Below the pieces are notes generated by a model, which searched no databases, had not been told where the DNA came from, and worked only from the letters and a program-made list of their open reading frames with translations. Made by a program: the position numbers and the translations under genes. From contig NZ_JAKUHT010000029.1 in assembly GCF_022436705.1 (NCBI RefSeq), forward strand, positions 18,873 to 82,872: a stretch of 64,000 nucleotides of DNA, read 5' to 3'. This document shows, in pieces, positions 48,353-56,134 of the stretch (positions within the stretch are counted from its first letter, which is position 1; every line of letters starts with the position of its first letter). The stretch comes from Nocardioides sp. CFH 31398. Lineage in GTDB: Bacteria > Actinomycetota > Actinomycetes > Propionibacteriales > Nocardioidaceae.

Positions 48353-49579
48353 GTGACCAGCCACGAGTGGGGCCGGGTGGACGACGAGGGCACGGTCTTC
48401 GTCAGGACGGCGGACGGCGAGCGCGCCGTCGGCTCCTACCCGGCCGGCACACCCCAGGAGGCCCTGGCGTTCTTCACCGAGCGCTACGACGGACTCGCCT
48501 TCGAGGTCGAGCTGACCGAGCAGCGGGTCCGGGGCGGTGTGGTGGGGCCGGACGAGGCCGCCGCCGCCGTCGCCCGGGTGCGCGGCCAGGTCGACGGCGC
48601 GAACGCGGTCGGCGACCTCGACGGCCTGCTGCGCCGCCTCGACGCGCTCGGCGAGGTGATCGCCACCCAGCGCGAGGCGAAGCGCGCCGAGAAGGCCAGG
48701 GCCCAGACCGAGGCGCGCACCGGCAAGGAGGAGATCGTCGCCGCCGCCGAGCAGATCGCCGCCGGCAACGACTGGCGCCACGGCGCCAACCGCCTGCGCG
48801 AGCTGCTGGAGCGGTGGAAGGCGCTGCCGCGGCTGGACCGGCCGACCGACGACGCCCTGTGGAAGCGGTTCTCCGGCGCCCGCACGGCGTACACGAAGGC
48901 CCGGAAGGCCCACTTCGCCGAGCAGGACACCAAGCGGGAGGGCGCCAGGGTCGTCAAGGAGCGCCTGGCCGCCGAGGCCGAGTCGCTGGCCGGCTCGACC
49001 GACTGGGGCCCGACGTCCGGCCGCTACCGCGACCTCATGCGGGACTGGAAGGCCGCCGGCCCGGCGCCCCGCGACGTCGACGAGGCGCTGTGGCGGCGCT
49101 TCCGCGGCGCACAGGACCAGTTCTTCGGCGCCCGCGACGCCGCCAACCGCGCCCAGGACGAGGAGTTCGCGGCGAACGCCGAGGTCAAGGAGGCCCTGCT
49201 GGTCGAGGCCGAGGCGCTGGTGCCGGTGACCGACCTCGACGCCGCGAAGCGCGCCTTCCGCGACCTGGCGGACCGCTGGGACGAGGCCGGCAAGGTGCCC
49301 CGGGACCGGATGAAGGAGCTCGAGGGGCGCTTCCGCGCCGTCGAGTCCGCCATCCGGGGGGCCGAGGACTCGCAGTGGTCGCGGTCCGACCCCGAGAAGT
49401 CGGCCCGGGCCGGTGACCTCGTCGCGAAGCTGGAGGCGGCCATCACCGGCCTCGAGGCCGAGCAGGAGCAGGCCCGGGCGGCCGGGGACGAGAAGAAGGC
49501 CGAGCGCCTCGAGTCCGACCTGGCCTCGCGCAGGATGTTCCTCGACGCTGCCAGGCGGGCGTCCGCGGACTTCTCGTGA
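48353..49579 (+). CDS. DUF349 domain-containing protein
   Basis: 408 residues, almost all helical and highly charged. At least three repeats of the DUF349 unit are seen, each with a D/N-W-R spacing and a W-x-R-F/F-R ending: NDWRHGANRLRELLERWKAL, LWKRFSGARTAYTKARKAHF; TDWGPTSGRYRDLMRDWKAA, LWRRFRGAQDQFFGARDA; and AKRAFRDLADRWDEAGKVP, LEGRFRAVESAIRG. A C-terminal coiled coil follows. Commonly found near relA in Actinobacteria; function unknown, with nucleic-acid or ribosome links suggested for the family. The stop overlaps the next gene (GTGA), so it heads the polysaccharide operon message. Confidence 0.88.
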   Translation: MTSHEWGRVDDEGTVFVRTADGERAVGSYPAGTPQEALAFFTERYDGLAFEVELTEQRVRGGVVGPDEAAAAVARVRGQVDGANAVGDLDGLLRRLDALGEVIATQREAKRAEKARAQTEARTGKEEIVAAAEQIAAGNDWRHGANRLRELLERWKALPRLDRPTDDALWKRFSGARTAYTKARKAHFAEQDTKREGARVVKERLAAEAESLAGSTDWGPTSGRYRDLMRDWKAAGPAPRDVDEALWRRFRGAQDQFFGARDAANRAQDEEFAANAEVKEALLVEAEALVPVTDLDAAKRAFRDLADRWDEAGKVPRDRMKELEGRFRAVESAIRGAEDSQWSRSDPEKSARAGDLVAKLEAAITGLEAEQEQARAAGDEKKAERLESDLASRRMFLDAARRASADFS

Positions 49580-50793
49580 CGCCCGAGGCGGGAGCCGAGC
49601 CGGAGCGGCGCAGCCGCGGGCTCGACGCCCTGGACCTGCTGGACACCCCGGCCGAGGAGCGCTTCGACCGGTTCACCCGGCTCGCGCTGGTGCTCTTCGA
49701 CGTCCCGATCGCCTCGATCACGCTCGTCGACGGCGAGCGGACGTTCTTCAAGTCGCTGACCCGGATCCCCCAGGTGCCGCAGCCACCGGCGAGCGACGAC
49801 TTCTCCCTCGCGTGCGTGAAGTCCGGGGAGCTGCTGGTCGTGCCCGACGCCCGCGAGGACCCGACGTACGCCGGGGCGCCCACGGTCGTCGGCGCGCCGC
49901 GGGTCCGGTTCTGGGCCGGTCACCCCGTGCACGACGCCCACGGCACCGCGATCGGCACCCTGGCGCTGGCCGACCGCCGGCTGCGGCCCTGGGAGGACCG
50001 CGACGCCCAGCTGCTGCGGGAGCTGGCCCGCTGGGTGGACACCGAGCTCCAGACGGAGGGCGAGGCGCAGCGCGCGACCGCCGTCCAGGAGGCGCTGCTG
50101 CCGCCGCCGCTCGTGCTCGACGGGTACGACGCCGCGGCCGTCTGCCTGCCCACCTCCGTCGTCTCCGGCGACTTCTACGACCACGCGGGCTTCGGCGACG
50201 CCGGGCACCTCCTCGCGCTCGCCGACGTCATGGGCAAGGGCACCGGGGCGGCCATCCTCACCGCCACCGTGCGCGCCTCGCTGCGCGCCGAGGCGACGGC
50301 GTACGCGCAGGGCCGCGGGGGGCGGCACGAGGACGGTGCCGACCTCGGCACGGTGGTCTCCGCGGTCAACGCGCTGCTGGTCAGCGACCTGGCGGCCTCC
50401 GACGCCTTCGTCACCGGGTTCGTCGCCTGGGCGCACCCGGGTCGGGGCGAGGTGCGCTGGGTGGACGCCGGCCACGGCCTCGCCCTGGTCTGCCGCGCCG
50501 ACGGGGCGGTGGAGCAGCTGCGGGGCGGGGACCTGCCCCTCGGCATCACCGCGGACTGGACCTGGACCGAGTCCTCCGTCGGGCTCGAGCCGGGCGACTG
50601 GTTCGTGCTGACCAGCGACGGCCTGCTCGACCTGCTGGGCGGGACGATGGACTCCCTCGGCGAGATCGCCCGTCTCGCGCTCGCCGCCGAGCACCCCCGG
50701 GCGCTCGTCGAGCGGGTCGCCGAGCTCGCGGAGACCGACCCCGCACGGGACGACGTCACCGTTCTGGCGATTCGGCGAACAAGTCCCTTGTAA
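49576..50793 (+). CDS. GAF-SpoIIE (PP2C-type) serine phosphatase, RsbU-like
   Basis: 405 residues, cytoplasmic. GAF sensor domain about residues 20-155 (FDRFTRLALVLFDVPIASITLVDGERTFFK; DDFSLACVKSGELLVVPDA). SpoIIE phosphatase domain about 165-400 with the metal-binding Asp in VVSGDFYDHAGF and VMGKGTGAAILTATVRA, GEVRWVDAGHGLAL, DWFVLTSDGLLDL and DPARDDVTVLAIRR. Family enzymes dephosphorylate STAS anti-anti-sigma proteins. A STAS protein and its likely kinase are encoded two and three genes downstream, so this completes a partner-switching trio. The GTG overlaps the DUF349 stop. Confidence 0.92.
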   Translation: MTPEAGAEPERRSRGLDALDLLDTPAEERFDRFTRLALVLFDVPIASITLVDGERTFFKSLTRIPQVPQPPASDDFSLACVKSGELLVVPDAREDPTYAGAPTVVGAPRVRFWAGHPVHDAHGTAIGTLALADRRLRPWEDRDAQLLRELARWVDTELQTEGEAQRATAVQEALLPPPLVLDGYDAAAVCLPTSVVSGDFYDHAGFGDAGHLLALADVMGKGTGAAILTATVRASLRAEATAYAQGRGGRHEDGADLGTVVSAVNALLVSDLAASDAFVTGFVAWAHPGRGEVRWVDAGHGLALVCRADGAVEQLRGGDLPLGITADWTWTESSVGLEPGDWFVLTSDGLLDLLGGTMDSLGEIARLALAAEHPRALVERVAELAETDPARDDVTVLAIRRTSPL

Positions 50794-50810
50794 CTACCTA
50801 GGGTTCAGGG
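50779..50810 (+). promoter_or_regulatory. Internal leaderless promoter candidate of the GT2 gene with a small inverted repeat
   Basis: TAGGGT at 50799-50804, then six bases and GTG 50811, matching the spacing at other leaderless genes here. ACAAG (50779-50783) and CTTGT (50787-50791) form an inverted repeat directly upstream, which overlaps the end of the phosphatase gene and could be an operator. It suggests that the synthase may also be transcribed alone. Confidence 0.4.
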
Positions 50811-52811
50811 GTGTCTCGGGACAGTCCCCCCTCCCCCGCACCCCAGTGGCTCATCCGGGTCGCGGTGCTGCTCACCGTCGTGCTCGGCGTCAACTACGTC
50901 GTCTGGCGCTGGCTGTTCTCGGTCAACTGGAACGCCTGGTGGATCGCGGTCCCGCTGGTCGTGGCCGAGACGTACAGCATCATCGACGCCCTGCTGTTCG
51001 GGACGACCGTGTGGAAGGTGAAGCGCCGGGGCGAGGCGCCCCCACCTCCCCCGGACGCGACCGTCGACGTCTTCGTCACGACCTACAACGAGCCGCTCGA
51101 CCTCGTGCAGCGCACCGCGCTGGCCGCCCGCGACATCCACCACCCGCACCGCACCTGGATCCTCGACGACGGCTCCCGCACCGAGCTCCACGACTGGGCC
51201 GAGGCGCACGGCATCGGCTGGATCCGCCGCAGCGAGGACTGGGTGGACCGGCCACGGCACGCCAAGGCGGGCAACATCAACAACGCCCTCATGCAGACCG
51301 AGGGCGAGTTCCTGCTCATCCTGGACGCCGACCAGGTGCCGGCCCCCGAGATCCTCGACAAGACCCTCGGCTGGTTCACCGACCCCGAGGTCGCGCTGGT
51401 GCAGACCCCGCAGTACTTCGTCAACGTCCCGAGGTCCGACCCGCTCGGCAGCCAGGCGCCGCTCTTCTACGGCCCGATCCAGCAGGGCAAGGACGGCTGG
51501 AACGCCGCGTTCTTCTGCGGCTCCAACGCCGTCCTGCGCCGCGAGGCGCTCATGCAGCTCGGCGTCTCCCGGTACGCCCAGGAGGTCGAGACCGCCGTGC
51601 GCCGGGCGCTCAAGACCTCCGACGCGGTGCTGGCCAACGCACGCGACGACCTCGACCCCGACGACCACCGTCTGCGCGCCGCGATCGACGAGGTGGCGGC
51701 GGAGGTCCGCCACGCCCGCGCGGAGCTCGACGCGGGCGCCGCGCTCGCCGACGTCACCTACGGCTTCCAGCAGCGCATCGACGCCGTGACCGACCGGCTC
51801 GTCGCCGAGGACCTCACCGCCCTCCGCGCCGACCTGGAGGTCATCGCCGGCCTCGAGGGCGCCATCGCGGAGGAGTCGAGCCCGCTGGCCGTCCTCGACG
51901 AGGTCGCCCTCGACCGGGTCACACGACGGGAGTGGTCCCCCCTCGGGGCCCTGGAGACGGTCAAGGCCCTGATCAGCGCCGTCGACATGAGCCGCGACGA
52001 CGAGGCCCAGCCCGTCATGCCGCTGGCGACCATCTCGGTCACCGAGGACATGGCCACCGCGATGCGGATGCACGCGATGGGCTGGCGCTCGGTCTACCAC
52101 CACGAGGTCCTGGCCCACGGCCTCGCGCCCGAGGACCTCGGCTCCATGCTCACCCAGCGGCTGCGCTGGGCCCAGGGCACGATGCAGGTGATGTTCCGGG
52201 AGAACCCCCTGTTCGTGAAGGGGCTCAGCGTCCCGCAGCGCCTCATGTACTTCTCCACCATGTGGAGCTACCTCTCGGGCTTCGCGGCCGTCGTCTACGT
52301 GACCGCGCCGGTGGTCTACCTGTGCTTCGGCGTGCTGCCGGTGCAGTCGCTGTCGAGCGAGTTCTTCGCCCGCCTGATCCCGTTCCTCGTGGTCAACCAG
52401 CTGATGTTCCTCGTCGTCGGCAAGGGCGTGCCGACCTGGCGCGGGCAGCAGTACTCGCTGGTGCTCTTCCCCACCTGGATCAAGTCGGTGACCTCCGCCT
52501 TCGGCAACGTGTTCCTCGGCCGGCACCTCGACTTCTCGGTCACGCCCAAGGAGCGTCCCGTCACCGACGGGCCGCAGTGGCACCTGGTCAAGCCGCAGCT
52601 CATCGTCATCGGCGCCCTCGTGGTCGCCGTCGCCCTCGGCATGGTCCGCCTCGCCGTCGGGCAGGCCGACCCCCTCGGGGTGTGGGCCAACGTGGCGTGG
52701 GTCCTCTTCGACCTCCTCATCTTCAGCGTCGTCATCCAGGCCGTGCTCTACCGCGGTCCCGACCCAGAACCGGATCCCCAGGAACACCCCCAGGAAGGGA
52801 GCACGCCGTGA
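50811..52811 (+). CDS. Cellulose synthase-like glycosyltransferase family 2 with a helical insertion
   Basis: 666 residues. Two N-terminal membrane helices, a processive GT2 domain and several C-terminal helices. Catalytic motifs: DDGS at about 119, DAD at 172, TED at 411 and QRLRW at 449, as in BcsA-type synthases; GSNAVLRREAL at 237. Between about residues 250 and 405 a roughly 155-residue acidic, coiled-coil-rich segment interrupts the core, where normal family members go directly from the NAVLRREAL region to the TED loop. No PilZ domain is present, so c-di-GMP control as in BcsA is unlikely. Product unknown (a beta-linked glucan is plausible). Confidence 0.88.
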   Translation: MSRDSPPSPAPQWLIRVAVLLTVVLGVNYVVWRWLFSVNWNAWWIAVPLVVAETYSIIDALLFGTTVWKVKRRGEAPPPPPDATVDVFVTTYNEPLDLVQRTALAARDIHHPHRTWILDDGSRTELHDWAEAHGIGWIRRSEDWVDRPRHAKAGNINNALMQTEGEFLLILDADQVPAPEILDKTLGWFTDPEVALVQTPQYFVNVPRSDPLGSQAPLFYGPIQQGKDGWNAAFFCGSNAVLRREALMQLGVSRYAQEVETAVRRALKTSDAVLANARDDLDPDDHRLRAAIDEVAAEVRHARAELDAGAALADVTYGFQQRIDAVTDRLVAEDLTALRADLEVIAGLEGAIAEESSPLAVLDEVALDRVTRREWSPLGALETVKALISAVDMSRDDEAQPVMPLATISVTEDMATAMRMHAMGWRSVYHHEVLAHGLAPEDLGSMLTQRLRWAQGTMQVMFRENPLFVKGLSVPQRLMYFSTMWSYLSGFAAVVYVTAPVVYLCFGVLPVQSLSSEFFARLIPFLVVNQLMFLVVGKGVPTWRGQQYSLVLFPTWIKSVTSAFGNVFLGRHLDFSVTPKERPVTDGPQWHLVKPQLIVIGALVVAVALGMVRLAVGQADPLGVWANVAWVLFDLLIFSVVIQAVLYRGPDPEPDPQEHPQEGSTP

Positions 52812-53137
52812 GCGACTTCGAGGTCACCGTCACCGACGAGGGCGTCGGTGTCGTCCGCCCGCTCGACCGCCTGACGATGGTCTCGGCCAAGCGGTTCTCC
52901 GGACACGTCGCCGACCTCATCGGCGGCGGCACGTCGCGGATCGTCGTCGACCTGTCCCGGACCGGCTTCGTCGACTCCTCCGGCCTCGGCGCGCTGATCG
53001 CCGGGCTCAAGTCCGCCCGGCAGGCGGGCGGCGACCTCCGTCTCGCCGCTCCCTCCGAGCAGGTCACCACGATCCTGTCGCTGACGAACCTCGACAAGGT
53101 CCTGCGCCCGCGGGACAGCGTGGAGAGCGCGTTCTGA
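52808..53137 (+). CDS. STAS domain anti-anti-sigma-like protein (RsbV-like)
   Basis: 109 residues. A single STAS domain with the phosphorylatable-serine motif FVDSSGLGALIAGLKSARQ near residue 56, followed by the usual GGDLRLAAPS. The family is phosphorylated by RsbW-like kinases and restored by SpoIIE phosphatases; both are encoded next to it. The GTG at 52808 overlaps the GT2 stop, and its own TGA shares a base with the ATG of the kinase. Confidence 0.92.
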   Translation: MSDFEVTVTDEGVGVVRPLDRLTMVSAKRFSGHVADLIGGGTSRIVVDLSRTGFVDSSGLGALIAGLKSARQAGGDLRLAAPSEQVTTILSLTNLDKVLRPRDSVESAF

Positions 53138-53559
53138 TGGACGCCGAGCTGGTGCGCTCGGTGCGGCTGCCGGGCCGGGTCGAGAGCGTCGACGCCGTCG
53201 GGCGCGAGCTCGCCGACGTGTGGCGCGACGCGCCGGACGTCTCCCCGACCGACCGCACCCGGGTCGAGACGGCGCTGGTCGAGGTCGTCGGCAACGTCGT
53301 CGAGCACGCCCTCGCGGGCCGGCGCGGCGGCGAGGTCGTCGTGCAGCTCCGCGTCACGGGCCGGGAGGTCGTCGCCGAGGTCGCGGACGACGGCACCGAG
53401 CTGACGGTCGACCCGGGCGCGGCGACGATGCCCGGCGCGGACGCCGTCAGCGGGCGCGGGCTCGCGATGGCGGTCGCCGTCACCGACGAGCTGCACTACC
53501 GCCGCGACGGCGACACCAACCGCTGGCGGCTGCGCTGGGAGCGGGGTGACGGGTCGTGA
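53137..53559 (+). CDS. HATPase_c anti-sigma/serine kinase (RsbW-like)
   Basis: 140 residues. GHKL ATPase fold: N-box ETALVEVVGNVVEHAL near residue 43, G1-like VADDGTEL near 82 and G2-like SGRGLAMAVAVTDELHY near 104. Expected to phosphorylate the STAS protein upstream and to bind a partner that is released on dephosphorylation. No sigma factor gene is nearby, so the partner may be a distant sigma factor or the synthase itself. Overlaps both neighbours. Confidence 0.88.
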   Translation: MDAELVRSVRLPGRVESVDAVGRELADVWRDAPDVSPTDRTRVETALVEVVGNVVEHALAGRRGGEVVVQLRVTGREVVAEVADDGTELTVDPGAATMPGADAVSGRGLAMAVAVTDELHYRRDGDTNRWRLRWERGDGS

Positions 53560-56045
53560 CCACGCTCCTGCGTCGCCTCGCCGCCCTGCCGGGCGCCGTC
53601 CTGGTCCTCCTCGCGCTCCTCCCCGCCGGCCCGGCCTCCGCGGCGGCGGCCGACCCGGTCCCGGCGCCGTCGGGCGGGCCGTACTTCGGCCCTCAGCTCG
53701 ACTGGACCGACGACTCGGCGGCGCAGTACGCCGACCGGCTCGGCGCCCGCCCCTCCGCGTACGCCCAGCTGGCCGCCTACCCGCTGTCCGGCGCCGACGT
53801 CACCGTCGTCGAGCAGTTCGCGCAGCAGGCCGCCCAGCAGGGCGCGCTCGCCGAGCTGACCCTGGAGCCGTCGGTCGCGCTGGAGGAGCTCACCGCGGAC
53901 GACGCCGAGGCCCTCGTCGACGTCCTCGTCGACGTGCACGACCAGTACGACACGACGGTCCTCCTGCGCTTCGCACCGGAGATGAACGCCTCCTGGACGC
54001 CGTGGGGCCAGGAGCCGTCGGCGTACGTCGACGCCTTCCGCGAGCTGGCCGACGTCGTCCACGCCGGCGCGCCGGACGCCGTCATGGTGTGGGCGCCGTC
54101 GTACGGCTCGGGCTACCCGTTCACCGGCAGCTCCGGTCGCATCGAGGGCCTCGGCTCCCGCGACCTGGCGCGCCTCGACACCACGGGCGACGGGCTCGTG
54201 GACGCCGCCGACGACCCGTACGGCCCGTACTTCCCGGGCGAGGACGCGGTCGACTGGGTCGGCCTCAGCGTCTACCACTACGGCGTGCGCCTCGACGACG
54301 GCGAGACCGACGACGAGACCGAGGGCATCGACGAGGAGACCAACACGGTCCCCGAGCCCGGCGCGTACGCCGCCCGGCTGGAGGAGGCCGCCGGCTACGG
54401 CGACGACCGCACCCGCGAGAGCTTCTACGACCGGTTCTCCGCGGCGTACGACCTGCCGATGTCGGTCCGCACGGGCGCGTTCTACGACCCCGAGGCCTCG
54501 GGCGACGACGGCCCCGAGGAGATCAAGCGCTCCTGGTGGCGCCAGGTGATCGACCCCGACACGGCCGCGGCGTACCCGAACATCGAGCTGATCACCTGGC
54601 TCGAGGTGCGGCGGGCCGAGGCCGAGACCGGCGACACCGTCGTCGACTGGCGGGTCACCCACACCCGGGCGCTCGCCGGGGCGCTGCGCACCGACCTGCG
54701 CGCCGCCGGGGTCGACCTCGGCCCGGTCACCCGCGTCATCGACCAGGAGGCGTCGAACGAGGCGACCAACCAGTACCTCACCGACCGCATCGACGCCGGC
54801 GACCAGATGGGGTGGATCACCGCGCTCGTCGTCGCGGCGTTCCTCGCGTTCGTGCTGTCCGGGCTCCTCGGACGGCTGGTGCCGTCCTGGCGCTACCCGA
54901 CGCCCGACGACCCGCGCGACCAGCGCCTCGACCTGCTGCGCGGCTGGATCATCTGTGCCGTCGTCATCACCCACATCGAGGTCGCAGGCCCGTACAGCTA
55001 CGTCGCCCTCAACGCCATCGGCGCGATCACCGGCGCCGAGCTGTTCGTGCTGCTGTCCGGGATCGTGCTGGGGATGGTCTACCCCGTCGCGGTGCGCCGG
55101 CAGGGTGAGTACGTCGCCGCGGTCCAGGCCCTGCGCCGCGCCCGCAAGCAGTACGTGACCGCCCTGGTCGTCGTCGTCCTGGTCTTCCTGATCTCGCTCG
55201 TGCCGTTCGTCGACGCCTCGGTCATCACCACGTTCACCGACCGCGGCACCGGCTCCGCCGGGCCCGAGGCCGCCGGGCAGGTCTACGACCTGTACGTCAA
55301 CGCGCCGCGGCTCTTCGACTACCCGCCGCCGTGGTACGCCGTCCGGCAGCTGCTGCTGCTCGAGATGGGGCCGTGGGTCTTCAACATCATGGGCCTGTTC
55401 GTGGTCCTGTCGTTGCTGGTGCCGGCCCTGATGTGGGCGATCCAGCGGGGCTTCTGGTGGGCGGTGCTGCTCGGGAGCGCCGCGCTCTACGGGCTGGACC
55501 ACTGGGTCGGTCTCGACCTGCTCCCCTCGCAGTTCGACGACGTCTTCCCCCTCGCGGTGTGGCAGGTGCCGTTCTGCGTCGGGCTGGTCGTCGGCAAGTA
55601 CCGCCGCGAGATCACCCGCGCGCTGACCTCCCGGGTCGGCAAGGTCGCGGTGGGCGTCGCCCTCGGTGCGTACGCCGCCACCCTCGGCCTGCTGTGGCTG
55701 CAGCACGGCTCGGCGTACGACTGGCTCTACCCGAACCTCTACCAGCGCACCGAGCTCCAGGGCGGCCGCCTGATCGACCTGGTCCTGGTCATCGTCGTCG
55801 CCTACGCGATCCTGACCTGCGTGTGGAAGCCGATCGCCGCGGCGTTCGGCTGGTTCCTCGTCCCGCTCGGCCGGGTCAGCCTCTACGTGTTCATCGTCCA
55901 CGTGTTCTTCGTGCTCGCCGTCGGCAACGTCCCCGGCCTCGACCGCACCAGCTGGTGGCAGGGCCTGGTCGTCCACACCGTCGTCCTGGCGGTCATCTGG
56001 GTGATGGTGCGGACGAAGTTCCTGGCCAAGGTGATCCCGGCCTAG
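53556..56045 (+). CDS. Fusion of a secreted GH26-like glycoside hydrolase domain to an OpgC-type membrane acyltransferase
   Basis: 829 residues. Signal peptide (about 1-33), then a GH26-like domain to about 410: LLRFAPEMNASWTPWG near 140 contains the expected acid/base Glu, and NIELITWLEVRRAEAE with VVDWRVTHT near 350 fits the nucleophile strand. A linker and about ten membrane helices follow, with OpgC signatures QRLDLLRGWIICAVVITHIE near 450 and AELFVLLSGIVLGMVYP. OpgC proteins transfer succinyl or similar groups to glucans. The hydrolase domain would face outside. It overlaps the kinase gene by four bases, ending the polysaccharide operon. Confidence 0.85.
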   Translation: MTTLLRRLAALPGAVLVLLALLPAGPASAAAADPVPAPSGGPYFGPQLDWTDDSAAQYADRLGARPSAYAQLAAYPLSGADVTVVEQFAQQAAQQGALAELTLEPSVALEELTADDAEALVDVLVDVHDQYDTTVLLRFAPEMNASWTPWGQEPSAYVDAFRELADVVHAGAPDAVMVWAPSYGSGYPFTGSSGRIEGLGSRDLARLDTTGDGLVDAADDPYGPYFPGEDAVDWVGLSVYHYGVRLDDGETDDETEGIDEETNTVPEPGAYAARLEEAAGYGDDRTRESFYDRFSAAYDLPMSVRTGAFYDPEASGDDGPEEIKRSWWRQVIDPDTAAAYPNIELITWLEVRRAEAETGDTVVDWRVTHTRALAGALRTDLRAAGVDLGPVTRVIDQEASNEATNQYLTDRIDAGDQMGWITALVVAAFLAFVLSGLLGRLVPSWRYPTPDDPRDQRLDLLRGWIICAVVITHIEVAGPYSYVALNAIGAITGAELFVLLSGIVLGMVYPVAVRRQGEYVAAVQALRRARKQYVTALVVVVLVFLISLVPFVDASVITTFTDRGTGSAGPEAAGQVYDLYVNAPRLFDYPPPWYAVRQLLLLEMGPWVFNIMGLFVVLSLLVPALMWAIQRGFWWAVLLGSAALYGLDHWVGLDLLPSQFDDVFPLAVWQVPFCVGLVVGKYRREITRALTSRVGKVAVGVALGAYAATLGLLWLQHGSAYDWLYPNLYQRTELQGGRLIDLVLVIVVAYAILTCVWKPIAAAFGWFLVPLGRVSLYVFIVHVFFVLAVGNVPGLDRTSWWQGLVVHTVVLAVIWVMVRTKFLAKVIPA

Positions 56046-56054
56046 GAGGCGGGA

Positions 56055-56122
56055 GGTGGTCGAGCAGCGGAGCCGTGGTTCCTGAGCCTGTCGAAGGGCG
56101 CCCGCGGCTCCGCGTCGAGACC
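56055..56122. repeat. Palindromic interspersed (REP-like) element at the opgC/relA junction
   Basis: Left arm GGTGGTCGAGCAGCGGAGCC (56055-56074) and right arm CGGCTCCGCGTCGAGACC (56105-56122) are imperfect inverted copies around TTCCTGAGCCTGTCGAAGG. Located between convergent genes, it could form a large stem and act as a bidirectional terminator. A degenerate relative lies at 21611-21645. Similar elements are widespread in actinobacterial genomes, from memory. Confidence 0.65.
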
Positions 56123-56134
56123 TCGGCGACCGAC

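Noticed and set aside
50811..52811. c-di-GMP-regulated BcsA cellulose synthase
   Set aside because: No C-terminal PilZ domain or RxxxR/DxSxxG motif is seen, and no bcsB-like gene is adjacent.
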